Shown: positions 44,119 to 53,747, counted from the first letter of the stretch. The stretch: DNA of 64,000 bases from Bacterioplanoides sp. SCSIO 12839 (GCF_024397975.1 NZ_CP073745.1:489501-553500); one strand, 5' to 3'. Program-made: numbers and translations. The notes: generated by a model from the letters alone, not told the origin.

Positions 44119-45222
44119 TCAGTCACCATCAGAAAAGTTCAGGCCTACGCTAATTCCCAGGCCATTTTTTAATTCCCGTTTAATATTACCGTCCAATGTC
44201 AGAGTCGCAGCATAAAAGTCGACTTCGTTTTCGTCAGCGATGGTTTGTTTTACCCGGCTGATATTATTGCGCAATGTGGTCAGATCTCCGGCTGCATTCA
44301 CCTGCATCAGGTCGGCAAAACTGACGGTGGTTCCGGTTGTTCCTTCTACCATTTTCTCAAACGACAATAGTGCGGTATTAACCAGTTGCCAGGAATGATT
44401 GGCCAGCACACCAGCGTCATTAATAATGGTGCGTTTGTGGACATAGTCCATATACTCGTTAGTGGACAGAATCAGCTGGGCATCAGCCGCGGTGTCTTTT
44501 TCATTTGGAACAGTACTCAGCGTACCGTTAAGGAATAAATCACGGAAGCTGCTGCCACTGTTTTTATAATCAACTTTCCAGGATTGCTGGATATTATCCG
44601 CTCGTTTTGCCAATTGTTGGGCATAACCTTTCAGTGCATTACACTTATTGGTATTCGCAGAGTAATCACCGACAATATCGGCCAGAGCCTGGCTCTGATC
44701 ACTGCTGCGTTCAAATAACGCGACTTCTGCGGCTAATAAGCCTACACGTTGAAAGTTTTTGCTGGCAAAGATTGCAGGGTCAACCGGGTCAGATTTGTTG
44801 ATTTCTGCAGCCAGATCATTACGCACTGTATCGGTATAATTGATGCCTCTGAGACGTAACGAATCAATAAAAATAAATTCCGGCTCGATCAGATCCGGAC
44901 TGTTATTACTCGGTCCTAAATGAAACGGCAGATACTGAAACCAGGCCTCAGCGGTGTTTTTCCACTGACTTTGAGCGGCTGTCAGATTATTTTCGTTGAT
45001 ATCTGCACACAAGGTATCAACATCCGTAACGAGCTTTTGCGTCTGTTGCTGGAAGTTATCGACCGTTGGTATGACGCTCAGATTGATAATCTGAGTGACT
45101 GCCTGATCGGTACTGATTGTTTCTTTATAGTTCTTGGTGGTGGTGTCGCTGCTGGAACCACAAGCGATTAGTATGGAGCTCAGTGCTGTCGTGATTGCTA
45201 ATTTAATCTGAATTTTACTCAT
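44119..45222 (-). CDS. Imelysin-like lipoprotein (second copy in the cluster)
   Basis: A 367-residue lipoprotein with a lipobox ILIAC. It has a helical, imelysin-type domain with YLPFHLGPSNNSPDLIEPEFI and the DYVHKRTIINDAG region. It ends the unit DHOR - DUF1513 - this gene (16-base gap). Imelysin-fold proteins are often iron- or metal-related surface lipoproteins; substrate binding is not proved here. It keeps GxHxxE-type motifs less clearly than the gene at 47985. Confidence 0.8.
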   Translation of the reverse strand: MSKIQIKLAITTALSSILIACGSSSDTTTKNYKETISTDQAVTQIINLSVIPTVDNFQQQTQKLVTDVDTLCADINENNLTAAQSQWKNTAEAWFQYLPFHLGPSNNSPDLIEPEFIFIDSLRLRGINYTDTVRNDLAAEINKSDPVDPAIFASKNFQRVGLLAAEVALFERSSDQSQALADIVGDYSANTNKCNALKGYAQQLAKRADNIQQSWKVDYKNSGSSFRDLFLNGTLSTVPNEKDTAADAQLILSTNEYMDYVHKRTIINDAGVLANHSWQLVNTALLSFEKMVEGTTGTTVSFADLMQVNAAGDLTTLRNNISRVKQTIADENEVDFYAATLTLDGNIKRELKNGLGISVGLNFSDGD

Positions 45223-45237
45223 CTCTGATTCCTGTAT

Positions 45238-46392
45238 TTATCCTGCTAAATTAATGGCCAGCATATGGTTGTCCCAGGCCATCAACGGAAAATCTAACCG
45301 CAGTGCTCGGTCTTCCTGCAGTGTTTGTGTATGAATTTGTCGCAGCTTTCCCATCGAGTTGGAAAGCACAAAGTGCGTCTTTTGCTGGTTGATGGTCAAA
45401 CCACAGACATCATGGAAGTGGTGATATCCCTGTAAGGTCCCATCATCCATATTCCAGAACATGGCCAGGTCGCCTCGTGGGCTGGTAAAGGCAGCCAATC
45501 GTTGTTCTGACGCGACGGCAACACTGCCCATGTAATCGTTTAACGCGACGGTTAAGGTTTCCGGTGCATGCAGCAGCTGAATATCTTTTCCACCCGGTTT
45601 ATGCACTCCGGCCAGAGCAACTAAATGATTATCGGCCATGGCCTGACGCTGGATCTGCATACCAAAGGCGACGGTACCATCGTCAGCAATATCAAAGTGG
45701 CGGATGCTGGCTTTGGTTTCTGCTACACGGTGTTGACTGATTAATTCGCCGCTACGACTATCGATATAAGTCAGGCTGGAATCCATCGAGTCCAGGTTCA
45801 GCACTTTGCGTCCTGAATCTGGGTGCGTCAGTAAACCGCCGTTTGCGACAACCAGAATGTGACTATCCGGCAACATTTTTATTTCGTGTGGGCCGATGCC
45901 ATAACTGGAAAAAATATTCACCACGTTTAAAGACGTGCTGTCACGAACAACAATTTTTCCCTGGCCGGTTGTATAGTCAGACTCACTGGTGAATAACCAC
46001 TTACCATCAAGACTGTAAATTGAGTGTCCCTGCATATGATGATTGGCGGGGCTGTTAAACAACCTGGTTTCACCGCTTAACAGATTCACTTCCAGTCCGG
46101 TTATGCCTGGACGGCGTGACGACATAACCACTTTTTCGGCATAGATCGGATGTTGGCAAATACCATGACCACGGAAGCCGGAAGGGATATTAACGGCTTG
46201 TTCCTTTTTCGCGGTAATTGCGCCTAACCCGTAGTTATCTGCCTTTTTTCCCTGAGCACTGAGCCAATATTCGCGGTGTGCGTTTTGTTGTTGATGGGCA
46301 TGAAAAATCCCGGCGGAAAATGCAGGCAGGGTAACGCCCGCAACGGCCAGTGTTTTTAATGCCTGCCTTTTGGACAAATCCACGTTCTTCAT
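45238..46392 (-). CDS. DUF1513 protein with Tat-like leader
   Basis: A 384-residue protein starting MKNVDLSKRQALKTLAVAG, a twin-arginine-like leader (K-R rather than R-R), so export to the periplasm is likely. The body looks like a beta-propeller with repeats such as HSIYSLDGKWLFTSESDY, GPHEIKMLPDSHILVVANGG and IRHFDIADDGTVAFGMQ. DUF1513 genes sit with imelysin and di-heme oxidoreductase genes in many gammaproteobacteria. It overlaps the DHOR stop by 4 bases. Confidence 0.88.
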   Translation of the reverse strand: MKNVDLSKRQALKTLAVAGVTLPAFSAGIFHAHQQQNAHREYWLSAQGKKADNYGLGAITAKKEQAVNIPSGFRGHGICQHPIYAEKVVMSSRRPGITGLEVNLLSGETRLFNSPANHHMQGHSIYSLDGKWLFTSESDYTTGQGKIVVRDSTSLNVVNIFSSYGIGPHEIKMLPDSHILVVANGGLLTHPDSGRKVLNLDSMDSSLTYIDSRSGELISQHRVAETKASIRHFDIADDGTVAFGMQIQRQAMADNHLVALAGVHKPGGKDIQLLHAPETLTVALNDYMGSVAVASEQRLAAFTSPRGDLAMFWNMDDGTLQGYHHFHDVCGLTINQQKTHFVLSNSMGKLRQIHTQTLQEDRALRLDFPLMAWDNHMLAINLAG

Positions 46393-47867
46393 AATGACTC
46401 CACAAACTGAATCAGCGCATCACGCTTGGCTTGTTCAAAGCTGATAAAGGTGGCTTTGACCCCAGCCGCTTCACCGCCGTGCCATAAAATGGCTTCTTCA
46501 ATGGTTTGTGCCCGACCATCATGTAGCAGTGCTTTGCTGCCATTCACCTGTTCCTGAATACCAATACCCCACAGTGGCGCGGTGCGCCATTCTGAACCAG
46601 AGGCTTCAAAATCCGGACGGTTGTCTGCCAAGTCTGGCCCCATGTCGTGCAATAAAAAGTCACTGTAAGGCCAGATTTTCTGGTTACCGAGGTGCGGATC
46701 ACGATCACTTTCTGCGGTTGTGAAACCCGGGTTATGGCATTGATGACAACCGGCCTGATAAAAATATTCACGCCCTGCGATGACCTCAGGTTGGTCTGTA
46801 TTTCTGCGTTCAACCGGTGCCAGGTTGCGGTTAAATTTCACCACCAGTTCCAATAAATCATCGGCCAATTCGACATTCTTTACGTCATTACCGGTTGGTG
46901 CGGCTAAGCAGGAAGTTTGTTGTGGGCTGCAAGGTTGTCCCGGGAATAAGGTGGTGCTGATACCCACGTCGCCATTAAAGGCGGCGGCGGTCTGAACCTT
47001 GACGGACGGTTTATTGGCTTTCCAGCCGAAGCGGCCCGCCACGGTTTGTTGGGTTTCATTATTCCAGATGTGATTAATCCGGCCGGAAATGCCGTCATGA
47101 TTACCATCTTCTGCATCGGCTAAGGCATTGATAGCGATTTGAGGAATTAATTCAATAAGCCCCATGCCGTGGATGGGCGGAGCTACCCGCAGGCTGGTTA
47201 AGGTGTTATCTCCCAGTTCGCCATAACCCAGATTTTCAAAGCGTAACTGTGGTTTTCTTAATGTGACTGTGCGCCCGTCGGGGTAAGTAAATTCTGATGT
47301 CTGCCAATCAATAAAGACATACGCTTCTGGTGGAATGTCGTGCTTCAGCTGATCATTATCTTTTTGAGAGTGGCGCAGTTGATGTGCCAACGAAGTTGAT
47401 TGCCCCTGAATTTGATCGCCATAAACCGGGTGCGGAATCACACCGTGATGTTGCAGCATAACCTGATGATCAGGGCTGTCAGTTGCTGGAATACTCAAAC
47501 GTACCAATGAACTTAACATGGGAATGTCGCCGTTATCCGGAACAAAGCCTTTACCACCTTTGATATGACACATCAGGCAGGTGCGGGAGTTGTACAGCGG
47601 TCCAAGGCCATCGCGCATGGTGGTGACGGTTGGGGCTTTTACCCAGGGCTGATTCGCCAGCGCTTTACCGGCATGAAAATCCGGTTTCAGCTCTTTTGGC
47701 ATATTGGCTGCCGGATGTTCAAAGCTGGCAAAAGGTTCCATTGAGACGGTTGTTGCGCCTCCCGGGTTATTCTCTGCCGGATCAAAGGTTGGGGCGGTTG
47801 ATTTCTCCTTAGGACTGCAAGCACTGAGAGCCACCATGCCCAGAGTGATCATAAACAAACTTCTCAT
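46389..47867 (-). CDS. Di-heme c-type oxidoreductase lipoprotein (DHOR)
   Basis: A 492-residue exported protein with a lipobox LSAC. Two c-heme sites occur: CLMCH (N-terminal third) and CHQCH, with a further conserved GGEAAGVKATF near the end. It is the thiol oxidoreductase/DHOR type found next to imelysin genes. ATG 47867 has GAGAAG ahead; the frame continues to a TTG at 47879. A Fur-box-like site lies about 30 bases upstream. Confidence 0.9.
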   Translation of the reverse strand: MRSLFMITLGMVALSACSPKEKSTAPTFDPAENNPGGATTVSMEPFASFEHPAANMPKELKPDFHAGKALANQPWVKAPTVTTMRDGLGPLYNSRTCLMCHIKGGKGFVPDNGDIPMLSSLVRLSIPATDSPDHQVMLQHHGVIPHPVYGDQIQGQSTSLAHQLRHSQKDNDQLKHDIPPEAYVFIDWQTSEFTYPDGRTVTLRKPQLRFENLGYGELGDNTLTSLRVAPPIHGMGLIELIPQIAINALADAEDGNHDGISGRINHIWNNETQQTVAGRFGWKANKPSVKVQTAAAFNGDVGISTTLFPGQPCSPQQTSCLAAPTGNDVKNVELADDLLELVVKFNRNLAPVERRNTDQPEVIAGREYFYQAGCHQCHNPGFTTAESDRDPHLGNQKIWPYSDFLLHDMGPDLADNRPDFEASGSEWRTAPLWGIGIQEQVNGSKALLHDGRAQTIEEAILWHGGEAAGVKATFISFEQAKRDALIQFVESL

Positions 47868-47895
47868 AATGCTTCTCAAGAGAAAATTTTAATGG

Positions 47896-47914
47896 AAATG
47901 ATAATCGTTATTTC
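47896..47914. promoter_or_regulatory. Fur-box-like site upstream of the DHOR gene
   Basis: AAATGATAATCGTTATTT matches the 19-base Fur consensus closely and is nearly palindromic. It lies about 30 bases before the DHOR start, within the expected promoter. Confidence 0.75.
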
Positions 47915-47930
47915 GTTCTGTCATTAGCAG

Positions 47931-47955
47931 AAAAGCCGGGCAATGCCCGGCTTTT
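47931..47955. terminator. Bidirectional terminator downstream of the imelysin IrpA-like gene
   Basis: AAAAGCCGGGC-AAT-GCCCGGCTTTT, a near-perfect symmetrical stem between the gene at 47985 and the DHOR gene. It implies separate transcription of the two, each with its own Fur-like site. Confidence 0.9.
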
Positions 47956-47984
47956 CTAATCAGCAAATGGTATTTGCTTACCCA

Positions 47985-49412
47985 TTAACAATCCGAGTTA
48001 GGATCCTGGGTATTACACTCAGATGCTTCCTCATCAACAACTTCACCCAGACCCAGCTCGGTTGCCACTTTCTGAATCTCAACAGACTGAGCGTTCAGGG
48101 CGATAATGGTCTGATAAACCGGGTTCGCACTGTTACGGTTGGCGTCCATGATTAACACATCAAACGGACGATTATTGTTACGTGCTTCATCGTCAATTTT
48201 GTTGTAGCCAGTTTCAGTTACTTTCAGTGCAGCTTTAACCGACGTGTTCAGAGCGTCACGGTTGGTGTCTGCCAGGTAGTCATCAAAACCGTAACCATTA
48301 ACCGCGCGGGTGGTGTTATCAACGTTACCATCCAGGTTGCTGTCATAACCTTTGTATTCGCCATAGTAGCTGTTAGCAACGCCCAGTGCGTTCAGAACCA
48401 CATCACGGTGAGTGTTGTCAGAGAAACACGAGTGCTCATCTTCCTGAGAGTTACCCACATAAGCGATTTGCATACGCTCGCCCGCCAGTTCACCTTCAGA
48501 CAGAGTACCCATACCCGTCAGGATCTCAGTCAGACGCTGGTTTGCATCGGCATCGCTGTTAATCGTGGTGAAAGCTTTACGGTAATCTGCGCCTTCTTTC
48601 CAGCCGTCACGAACCTGTTCCAGATCAGCAACCAGTTTGGCGGCAGCAACTTCCAGGTATTGATGACGACGATCTGCGTTAGCATCGGTGGTGAAGTCAG
48701 ACAGTGGGCGCTGACCACCCATAACACCGGTGTTCACCGCTTCATCACGGTCGGTACCATCTGTGGCTGCCTGATTTGTGGTGTTCAGATCCTGACCCCA
48801 CAGCAGGAATTCGATCGCGTGGTAACCGGCAATCACATCGTGCTCGTCATCAGCGGTTGCAGTGTTGCTGATCAGTGCTTCGTTAATGGTGATGCTGGTG
48901 GTTTCAATGATGTTATTGCCAGCAGCGTTGTTCACGTCGATTTCTGCTGGTAAGTCATCACCCGCTTCATGAGCTGTAACACCAATCTGGTCGTCGCCAA
49001 AGTCTGTGCTGTTCACTTTTACGTAGTCGATCAGCGCTTCACCCAGTGGCCATGCGTTGATGTCGCCTTCCGGGCCGTCTTCATCTTTGTAGTTGGTTGA
49101 ATCAATCGGGCTGTTACGGAAGCGGTAAACTTCAGTCTGTCCATAAGGCTCACGAGAAACCAACCAGGCTTTTTTTGCTGCTTCAAGATTGGCTTCTGTT
49201 TTATCAGCTTTGAAATCCGCCAGTGCTTTTTGCAGTGCTTTAGCGGTTTCAACCGAATCTTCGTAAGCCGCCAGTGCGATGTCGGCATTGGTGTTCAGTA
49301 CATTCTGAACCTGTGTGTTGGTGTAACCATCGTTGTCGTCATCATCATCGCTACCACAAGCAACCAGCATGGTTGCTGCAGCGAAGTAGGCGGCTAACTT
49401 AGTCAGTTTCAT
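47985..49412 (-). CDS. Imelysin/IrpA-like lipoprotein
   Basis: A 475-residue lipoprotein with lipobox MLVAC followed by an Asp-rich linker (GSDDDDDNDGYTN). The conserved imelysin GxHxxE motif is AGYHAIEFLLWGQDL. IrpA-like proteins are iron-regulated and thought to handle iron at the outer membrane. The gene has its own promoter with a Fur-box-like sequence in the spacer (49496-49524) and a terminator downstream. Confidence 0.88.
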   Translation of the reverse strand: MKLTKLAAYFAAATMLVACGSDDDDDNDGYTNTQVQNVLNTNADIALAAYEDSVETAKALQKALADFKADKTEANLEAAKKAWLVSREPYGQTEVYRFRNSPIDSTNYKDEDGPEGDINAWPLGEALIDYVKVNSTDFGDDQIGVTAHEAGDDLPAEIDVNNAAGNNIIETTSITINEALISNTATADDEHDVIAGYHAIEFLLWGQDLNTTNQAATDGTDRDEAVNTGVMGGQRPLSDFTTDANADRRHQYLEVAAAKLVADLEQVRDGWKEGADYRKAFTTINSDADANQRLTEILTGMGTLSEGELAGERMQIAYVGNSQEDEHSCFSDNTHRDVVLNALGVANSYYGEYKGYDSNLDGNVDNTTRAVNGYGFDDYLADTNRDALNTSVKAALKVTETGYNKIDDEARNNNRPFDVLIMDANRNSANPVYQTIIALNAQSVEIQKVATELGLGEVVDEEASECNTQDPNSDC

Positions 49413-49495
49413 AATCGCTATCCTGATTTTGGGGTTAATACATATGCCAAAACCAATAACCTTTATTCTGGTGTGGGCATATTGGGGTTTTGGCT

Positions 49496-49524
49496 AAGAT
49501 AATTCAAATGAGAATGATTGGCAA
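49496..49524 (-). promoter_or_regulatory. Promoter with Fur-box-like sequence for the IrpA-like gene
   Basis: Minus strand: TTGCCA (-35), a 17-base spacer, TATCTT (-10). The spacer ATCATTCTCATTTG matches Fur-box half-sites. The same region lies upstream of the divergent peroxidase gene at 49629 and could serve both. Confidence 0.7.
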
Positions 49525-49628
49525 TAATAAAAGCATATAAAAATAGATCTCGGTCAATTTTGATAACTGGTTTCATTACCATTCAGGGAGTAAAATTATC
49601 GGGATTTATTTTTTCGGGTTGTAAGTTT

Positions 49629-50918
49629 ATGAAGTACCTGACATTGGCGGCCGGCTTGGCGGCTTTAGCTTTATCGGGCTGCGGAGGATCGTCGTCTGGC
49701 AGCAAATCGACAGTGGACACTGTGACGAAAGCTGAATTGGGGGAAAAACTGTTTTCCGATAAGAATCTGTCATTCAACCGCAGTCAGTCATGTGCGACTT
49801 GTCATGATCCGGAGCGTGGGTTTATTGATGCACGCCGTAATGACGCCAGTGATGGGGATCGTGCTTCTCCGGCGTCATTGGGTGATAACGGCACGTCGAT
49901 TGGTGATCGCAATGCGCCAACGGCTGCCTACATGGCATTCAGTAAAGATTTTGCCAAAGGGACTCGAGAGCGTTCGCCGAGTCAGCAAACCAGTGGTGTC
50001 GGAGAATATTCGGGTTACCTGGGAGGACAATTCTGGGATGGCCGGGCGAAAGATCTGGCGGCTCAGGCCGGAGGGCCACCAACTAACCCAGATGAAATGG
50101 GAATGCCGGATAAAGCGTCTGTTGTTGCCCGTATCCAGGAAAATGAAGGTTATATTACTTCCTTTAAAGCCTTGTATGGCGAGACTATCTTTGATGACTC
50201 GGACGCGGCTTATGACGCGATTGCGGATGCCATTGGTGAATTTGAATCAAAAAACGCTGATGTGTTTTATCCGTTTGATTCCAAATATGACCAATCGCTG
50301 ACAGGGGATTATATTTACGATCCGGCTAGTCCTGCGGCTTTGGGGAAAACATTATTCTTCTCGTCAGATTTCACTTGCGGTGCTTGTCATTTATTAAGAG
50401 ATAATCTGAAAGATCGTGGAGAAATATTTACCAGCTTTGAATATCACAATATTGGTGTGCCGGAAAATACCGACCTGCGTGCAGTTAATGGCGTCGCTGA
50501 AGACTTTGTTGATCTTGGGCTGGCATTAAATCCTGCAATCCCGGACTCGGAAAAAACGGAAAACGAAGGCAAATTTAAAGTCCCTACGATGCGTAATGTG
50601 GCGGTAACGGCGCCTTATATGCATAACGGCGTGTTTGATACGCTGGAAGCTGTGCTGGCGTTTTATGAACACGCAAAAATCCGCGCACGTCAGCAAAACA
50701 ATCCACAACTGGCAAACACCACGCTGAACCCGGAAACCAACCAGGCATTCCGTGCTGCTGAGGTTGACCGTAATATTGAGCATGAATTATTGGGCGGCAA
50801 CGACCTTAACCTGACACCGGAGCGAATCAAAGCGTTTGAATGCTTCCTTATGACGCTGACCGATAAACGTTATGAATCACTGCTGGATGCGCAAAAAGTA
50901 ACAGAGTGTGGTATTTAA
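49629..50918 (+). CDS. Di-heme cytochrome c peroxidase family lipoprotein
   Basis: A 429-residue protein from ATG 49629 with lipobox LSGC; the frame extends upstream to 49518 but those residues are not signal-like. Two heme sites: SCATCHDP near residue 57 and CGACHLL in the middle. FKVPTMRNVAVTAPYMHNGVFDTLEAVLAFYEH is the typical MauG/CcpA C-terminal block. It detoxifies peroxide or oxidises a partner protein. Divergent from the IrpA-like gene, sharing a 216-base region with a Fur-like site. Confidence 0.92.
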   Translation: MKYLTLAAGLAALALSGCGGSSSGSKSTVDTVTKAELGEKLFSDKNLSFNRSQSCATCHDPERGFIDARRNDASDGDRASPASLGDNGTSIGDRNAPTAAYMAFSKDFAKGTRERSPSQQTSGVGEYSGYLGGQFWDGRAKDLAAQAGGPPTNPDEMGMPDKASVVARIQENEGYITSFKALYGETIFDDSDAAYDAIADAIGEFESKNADVFYPFDSKYDQSLTGDYIYDPASPAALGKTLFFSSDFTCGACHLLRDNLKDRGEIFTSFEYHNIGVPENTDLRAVNGVAEDFVDLGLALNPAIPDSEKTENEGKFKVPTMRNVAVTAPYMHNGVFDTLEAVLAFYEHAKIRARQQNNPQLANTTLNPETNQAFRAAEVDRNIEHELLGGNDLNLTPERIKAFECFLMTLTDKRYESLLDAQKVTECGI

Positions 50919-50943
50919 TCTTATCTGTTTGTAACTCATTGAA

Positions 50944-50970
50944 AGGCTGTCGTAATTGACAGCCTTTTTT
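50944..50970 (+). terminator. Terminator of the cytochrome c peroxidase gene
   Basis: AGGCTGTC-GTAATT-GACAGCCT followed by six T residues, 26 bases after the stop. Confidence 0.92.
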
Positions 50971-51041
50971 CGTTGAGGCTTTTGTATCTTCAGGTAATCA
51001 GCTGGGCTAGCGTAATAAGAACAGCAGCCGAGGGTATGATT

Positions 51042-51830
51042 ATGCAAGCAATTCTGTTTGATATCGATGGCGTTATTTATCAGCGGGGTGCCATTATTGA
51101 TGGTGCTGCAGAAACCCTGAAATGGTTGCGTCAGCAACAGATTCCCTACTTATTTGTGTCGAACTCCACGACCTTATCCCGTGATCAGATCAGTGCTCGT
51201 CTTAATTCTTCCGCCATTCCCTGTTCATCTGAGCAAATATTAACACCAGCGGTTGCTGCCAGAGACTGGATTGCAGCACACCCGGGTAAAAAAATGGCAG
51301 TGTTTGTTCCGGATGCGATTCGTCATGAATTTGATGACGTAGTGAGTTTTAACGACGATGAAGCTCAGGGCGTTATTGTGGGCGATCTGGGTGCCAACTG
51401 GAATTATTTTACCCTGAATCATGCATTCAGAATTCTGATGAAATCACCAGATATGTTACTGATGGGATTAGGCATGTCGCGTTATCAAAATGACGGCCAA
51501 GGTTTACAGATGGATTCCGGACCATTTATTAAAGCACTGGAATTTGCCGCGAATAAATCGGCATTGGTGATGGGTAAACCAGCCTCATCCTTTTTTCAGC
51601 AGGCACTGAATCATCTGGGAGTCAAAGCCGAACAGACATTAATGGTTGGAGATGATTTGATGTCGGATGTCATGGCCGCTAAAAATTGCGGTATTCATGG
51701 CTGCTTGGTGCGTACCGGGAAATACCAGTATCAGGATGAGTTGGGTGTAATAAAACCCGAGTTTGTCATTGATTCAATCAAAGATTTGCCGGGCTTATGG
51801 ATGGAAGGACAGCTGGCTCAGGTGAGCTGA
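51042..51830 (+). CDS. HAD-superfamily IIA phosphatase-like protein
   Basis: A 262-residue HAD protein. ATG 51042 has GAGGG 7 bases upstream. Motif I FDIDGVIY (D7, D9), motif II FVSNSTTLSR and motif III/IV GKPASSFFQQ with MVGDDLMSDVMAA are seen. It resembles the LHPP/NagD-like group; the substrate is unknown. It converges with ybaK. Confidence 0.88.
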   Translation: MQAILFDIDGVIYQRGAIIDGAAETLKWLRQQQIPYLFVSNSTTLSRDQISARLNSSAIPCSSEQILTPAVAARDWIAAHPGKKMAVFVPDAIRHEFDDVVSFNDDEAQGVIVGDLGANWNYFTLNHAFRILMKSPDMLLMGLGMSRYQNDGQGLQMDSGPFIKALEFAANKSALVMGKPASSFFQQALNHLGVKAEQTLMVGDDLMSDVMAAKNCGIHGCLVRTGKYQYQDELGVIKPEFVIDSIKDLPGLWMEGQLAQVS

Positions 51831-51852
51831 GCCGCTAATAAAAGCTTAAAAG

Positions 51853-52326
51853 TCAGGCCACAATGTCTGCAAATGACGCACGTGTCAGTTTTGCCAGGTC
51901 ATGTGGTGACAACTCAATTTCCAGACCTCGCTTGCCAGCACTGACATTAATTTGAGGCTGTAATTCAGCGCTACTGTCGATCATAGTAGGTAGCGCTTTT
52001 TTTTGTCCGATTGGGCTGATGCCTCCGACAATGTAGCCGGTGGTTCGTTCAGCAACTTTGGGATCTGCCATCTCCGCTTTTTTTGCACCAAAGGCTTTGG
52101 CAATCGCCTTTAAACTCAGCTGATGACTCACTGGAATCACGGCAACACCTAACTGGCTTTTATGTCCTGTCAGGCTGACCAGCAGCGTTTTAAACACCTG
52201 GGCCTGATCCAGCCCTAAAGCTGCTGCGGCTTCTTCGCCATAAGATTCACTGCCCGGGTCGTGCTGGTATTCATGAACCGTGAAGGCAATTTTGGCTTTT
52301 TTAGCGCTGTTAATGGCTGGGGTCAT
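51853..52326 (-). CDS. ybaK: Cys-tRNA(Pro) deacylase
   Basis: A 157-residue YbaK/EbsC protein that removes misplaced cysteine from tRNA-Pro. The GGISPIGQKKALPTMID block and VFKTLLVSL are family signatures, as is the conserved K in the N-terminal region. It overlaps the DUF1653 gene by 4 bases. Confidence 0.93.
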   Translation of the reverse strand: MTPAINSAKKAKIAFTVHEYQHDPGSESYGEEAAAALGLDQAQVFKTLLVSLTGHKSQLGVAVIPVSHQLSLKAIAKAFGAKKAEMADPKVAERTTGYIVGGISPIGQKKALPTMIDSSAELQPQINVSAGKRGLEIELSPHDLAKLTRASFADIVA

Positions 52327-52565
52327 TCAGCATCGGCCTTGATGAGTTCAAAGCGTGGCTTTATTTCGCCATTAATATCGATGGTTTCGACAAACATATC
52401 ATACGGACGAACCCAGCTACTGAAATCGCCATATAACATTTTGTACAGCACCAGCGCTTCTTCGGTTTCGGAGTGTTTAACGACTCCAATCACCTGATAC
52501 TCCATGCCTTTATAATGACGGTAGCGGCCGGGAGTAATGGTTGGTGAGCTTGTATTTTCTGACAT
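52323..52565 (-). CDS. DUF1653 small protein
   Basis: An 80-residue protein. PGRYRHYKGMEYQVIGVVKHSETEEALVLYKMLYGDFSSWVRPYDMFVE is the DUF1653 core (SH3-like fold; role unknown). ATG 52565 is used; a GTG at 52574 is an in-frame alternative. It overlaps ybaK by 4 bases and follows the SIMPL gene by 12 bases. Confidence 0.9.
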   Translation of the reverse strand: MSENTSSPTITPGRYRHYKGMEYQVIGVVKHSETEEALVLYKMLYGDFSSWVRPYDMFVETIDINGEIKPRFELIKADAE

Positions 52566-52577
52566 ATTAACCACGAC

Positions 52578-53273
52578 TTATTTTAACCGGTAACGAACAA
52601 TAACACGGGCTTCAATGTTTTGTTTCTGAATTAACATTGGCGCAGGTGCTGCCGATTCATCAGCCGACATCGCTTTTGCCATCGCCATCATGGGCTGTGG
52701 TGCGTGGGCATTTTCTTCCTGAATCATTAATACTTTACCCAGTTCGTTATCACTGGCTTCAGCCATTAATAAGGCTTTAGCAAAAGCCGCCTTAACAGCC
52801 TTGGCGAATGCCTGATTTTTAAGACTCTGACGATCATTAAATTTTAACTGGCTACCATGGATCTGAACTTCATCAATCATTAACAGCTGATGTGCCAGTT
52901 CGGCGTATTGTTCTTTATCGCGTAACGTGATGCTGACATCTCGGGTTACTTGCTCCCCACGATATTCACGACGGTTGTTAACCCAATCGTATTGTGCGTG
53001 ATTACGAATTTGTGCGGCATCAATATCAGTTTCAGTAATGTTCAAGGCTTCTGTGGTTTTCAACAGAGACTTCATCGCCCGGTCAACCTGTTGCTTGGCT
53101 TGTTTTAAGTTAGCCGCGGTTGCACTGACGTTCAGATTAACTTGTAAATAATCCGGCATTGCCTGAATCATTCCGGCACCAGAGACCTGAATATAACGGT
53201 CATCGGCCAAGGTTGTGGTGGAAAACATCACACTGCTGGCAAATATGGCCAGGCTTATCATGATTGAGTGCAT
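52578..53273 (-). CDS. SIMPL-domain (DUF541) periplasmic protein
   Basis: A 231-residue exported protein with a signal peptide ending near TTTLADD. The DUF541/SIMPL domain shows IQVSGAGMIQAMPDYLQVNLNVSATAANLKQAKQQVDRAM and the late AVKAAFAKALLMAEASDNELGKVLMIQE. A Met/Ala-rich segment (PQPMMAMAKAMSAD) precedes the final strand VIVRYRLK. Function is not known beyond proposed envelope or stress roles. Confidence 0.88.
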   Translation of the reverse strand: MHSIMISLAIFASSVMFSTTTLADDRYIQVSGAGMIQAMPDYLQVNLNVSATAANLKQAKQQVDRAMKSLLKTTEALNITETDIDAAQIRNHAQYDWVNNRREYRGEQVTRDVSITLRDKEQYAELAHQLLMIDEVQIHGSQLKFNDRQSLKNQAFAKAVKAAFAKALLMAEASDNELGKVLMIQEENAHAPQPMMAMAKAMSADESAAPAPMLIQKQNIEARVIVRYRLK

Positions 53274-53297
53274 CGGGAGATCCTTTTCGTTAGCCTG

Positions 53298-53624
53298 TTA
53301 TTTTTGCTTTGCTTCAAACTGAGCTAATTGCTCAGGCGTCGCAGGTTTTTGGTATTTTTCTTTCCACTCGCTATAAGGCATGCCATACACGGCTTCGCGA
53401 GCCTGGTCATAATCCACGTCGAGGTTCTCAGCTTCTGCTGCGGCTTTGTACCATTTAGCCAGACAGTTGCGGCAGAAATTTGCCAGGTTCATCAGCTCGA
53501 TGTTCTGTACATCTTTGTTGTCATCCAGATGCTGCAATAAACGACGAAAGGTGGCAGCTTCAATGGCTTGTTGTTGTTGTTCAGGGGTTAGTTGCTCTGG
53601 GGTTAGTTGTTCAGGAGACGACAT
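53298..53624 (-). CDS. DUF1244 protein
   Basis: A 108-residue protein whose core FRRLLQHLDDNKDVQNIELMNLANFCRNCLAKWY matches DUF1244. The N-terminus has a tandem PEQLTPEQLTPEQ repeat, an odd extension before the core. A conserved CRNC pair could bind metal. It lies 24 bases upstream of the SIMPL gene on the same strand. Confidence 0.9.
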   Translation of the reverse strand: MSSPEQLTPEQLTPEQQQQAIEAATFRRLLQHLDDNKDVQNIELMNLANFCRNCLAKWYKAAAEAENLDVDYDQAREAVYGMPYSEWKEKYQKPATPEQLAQFEAKQK

Positions 53625-53747
53625 AATAATAATCCGGTGTTAAGTCACCCAATCACTATATAAAAAACACGGCGATAAATCCGTAAAGAAAGGAAAAAGG
53701 GCGCCCGAAAGCGCCTAAGGAGGTAAGGATAGAAAACGGTTTGAAAA

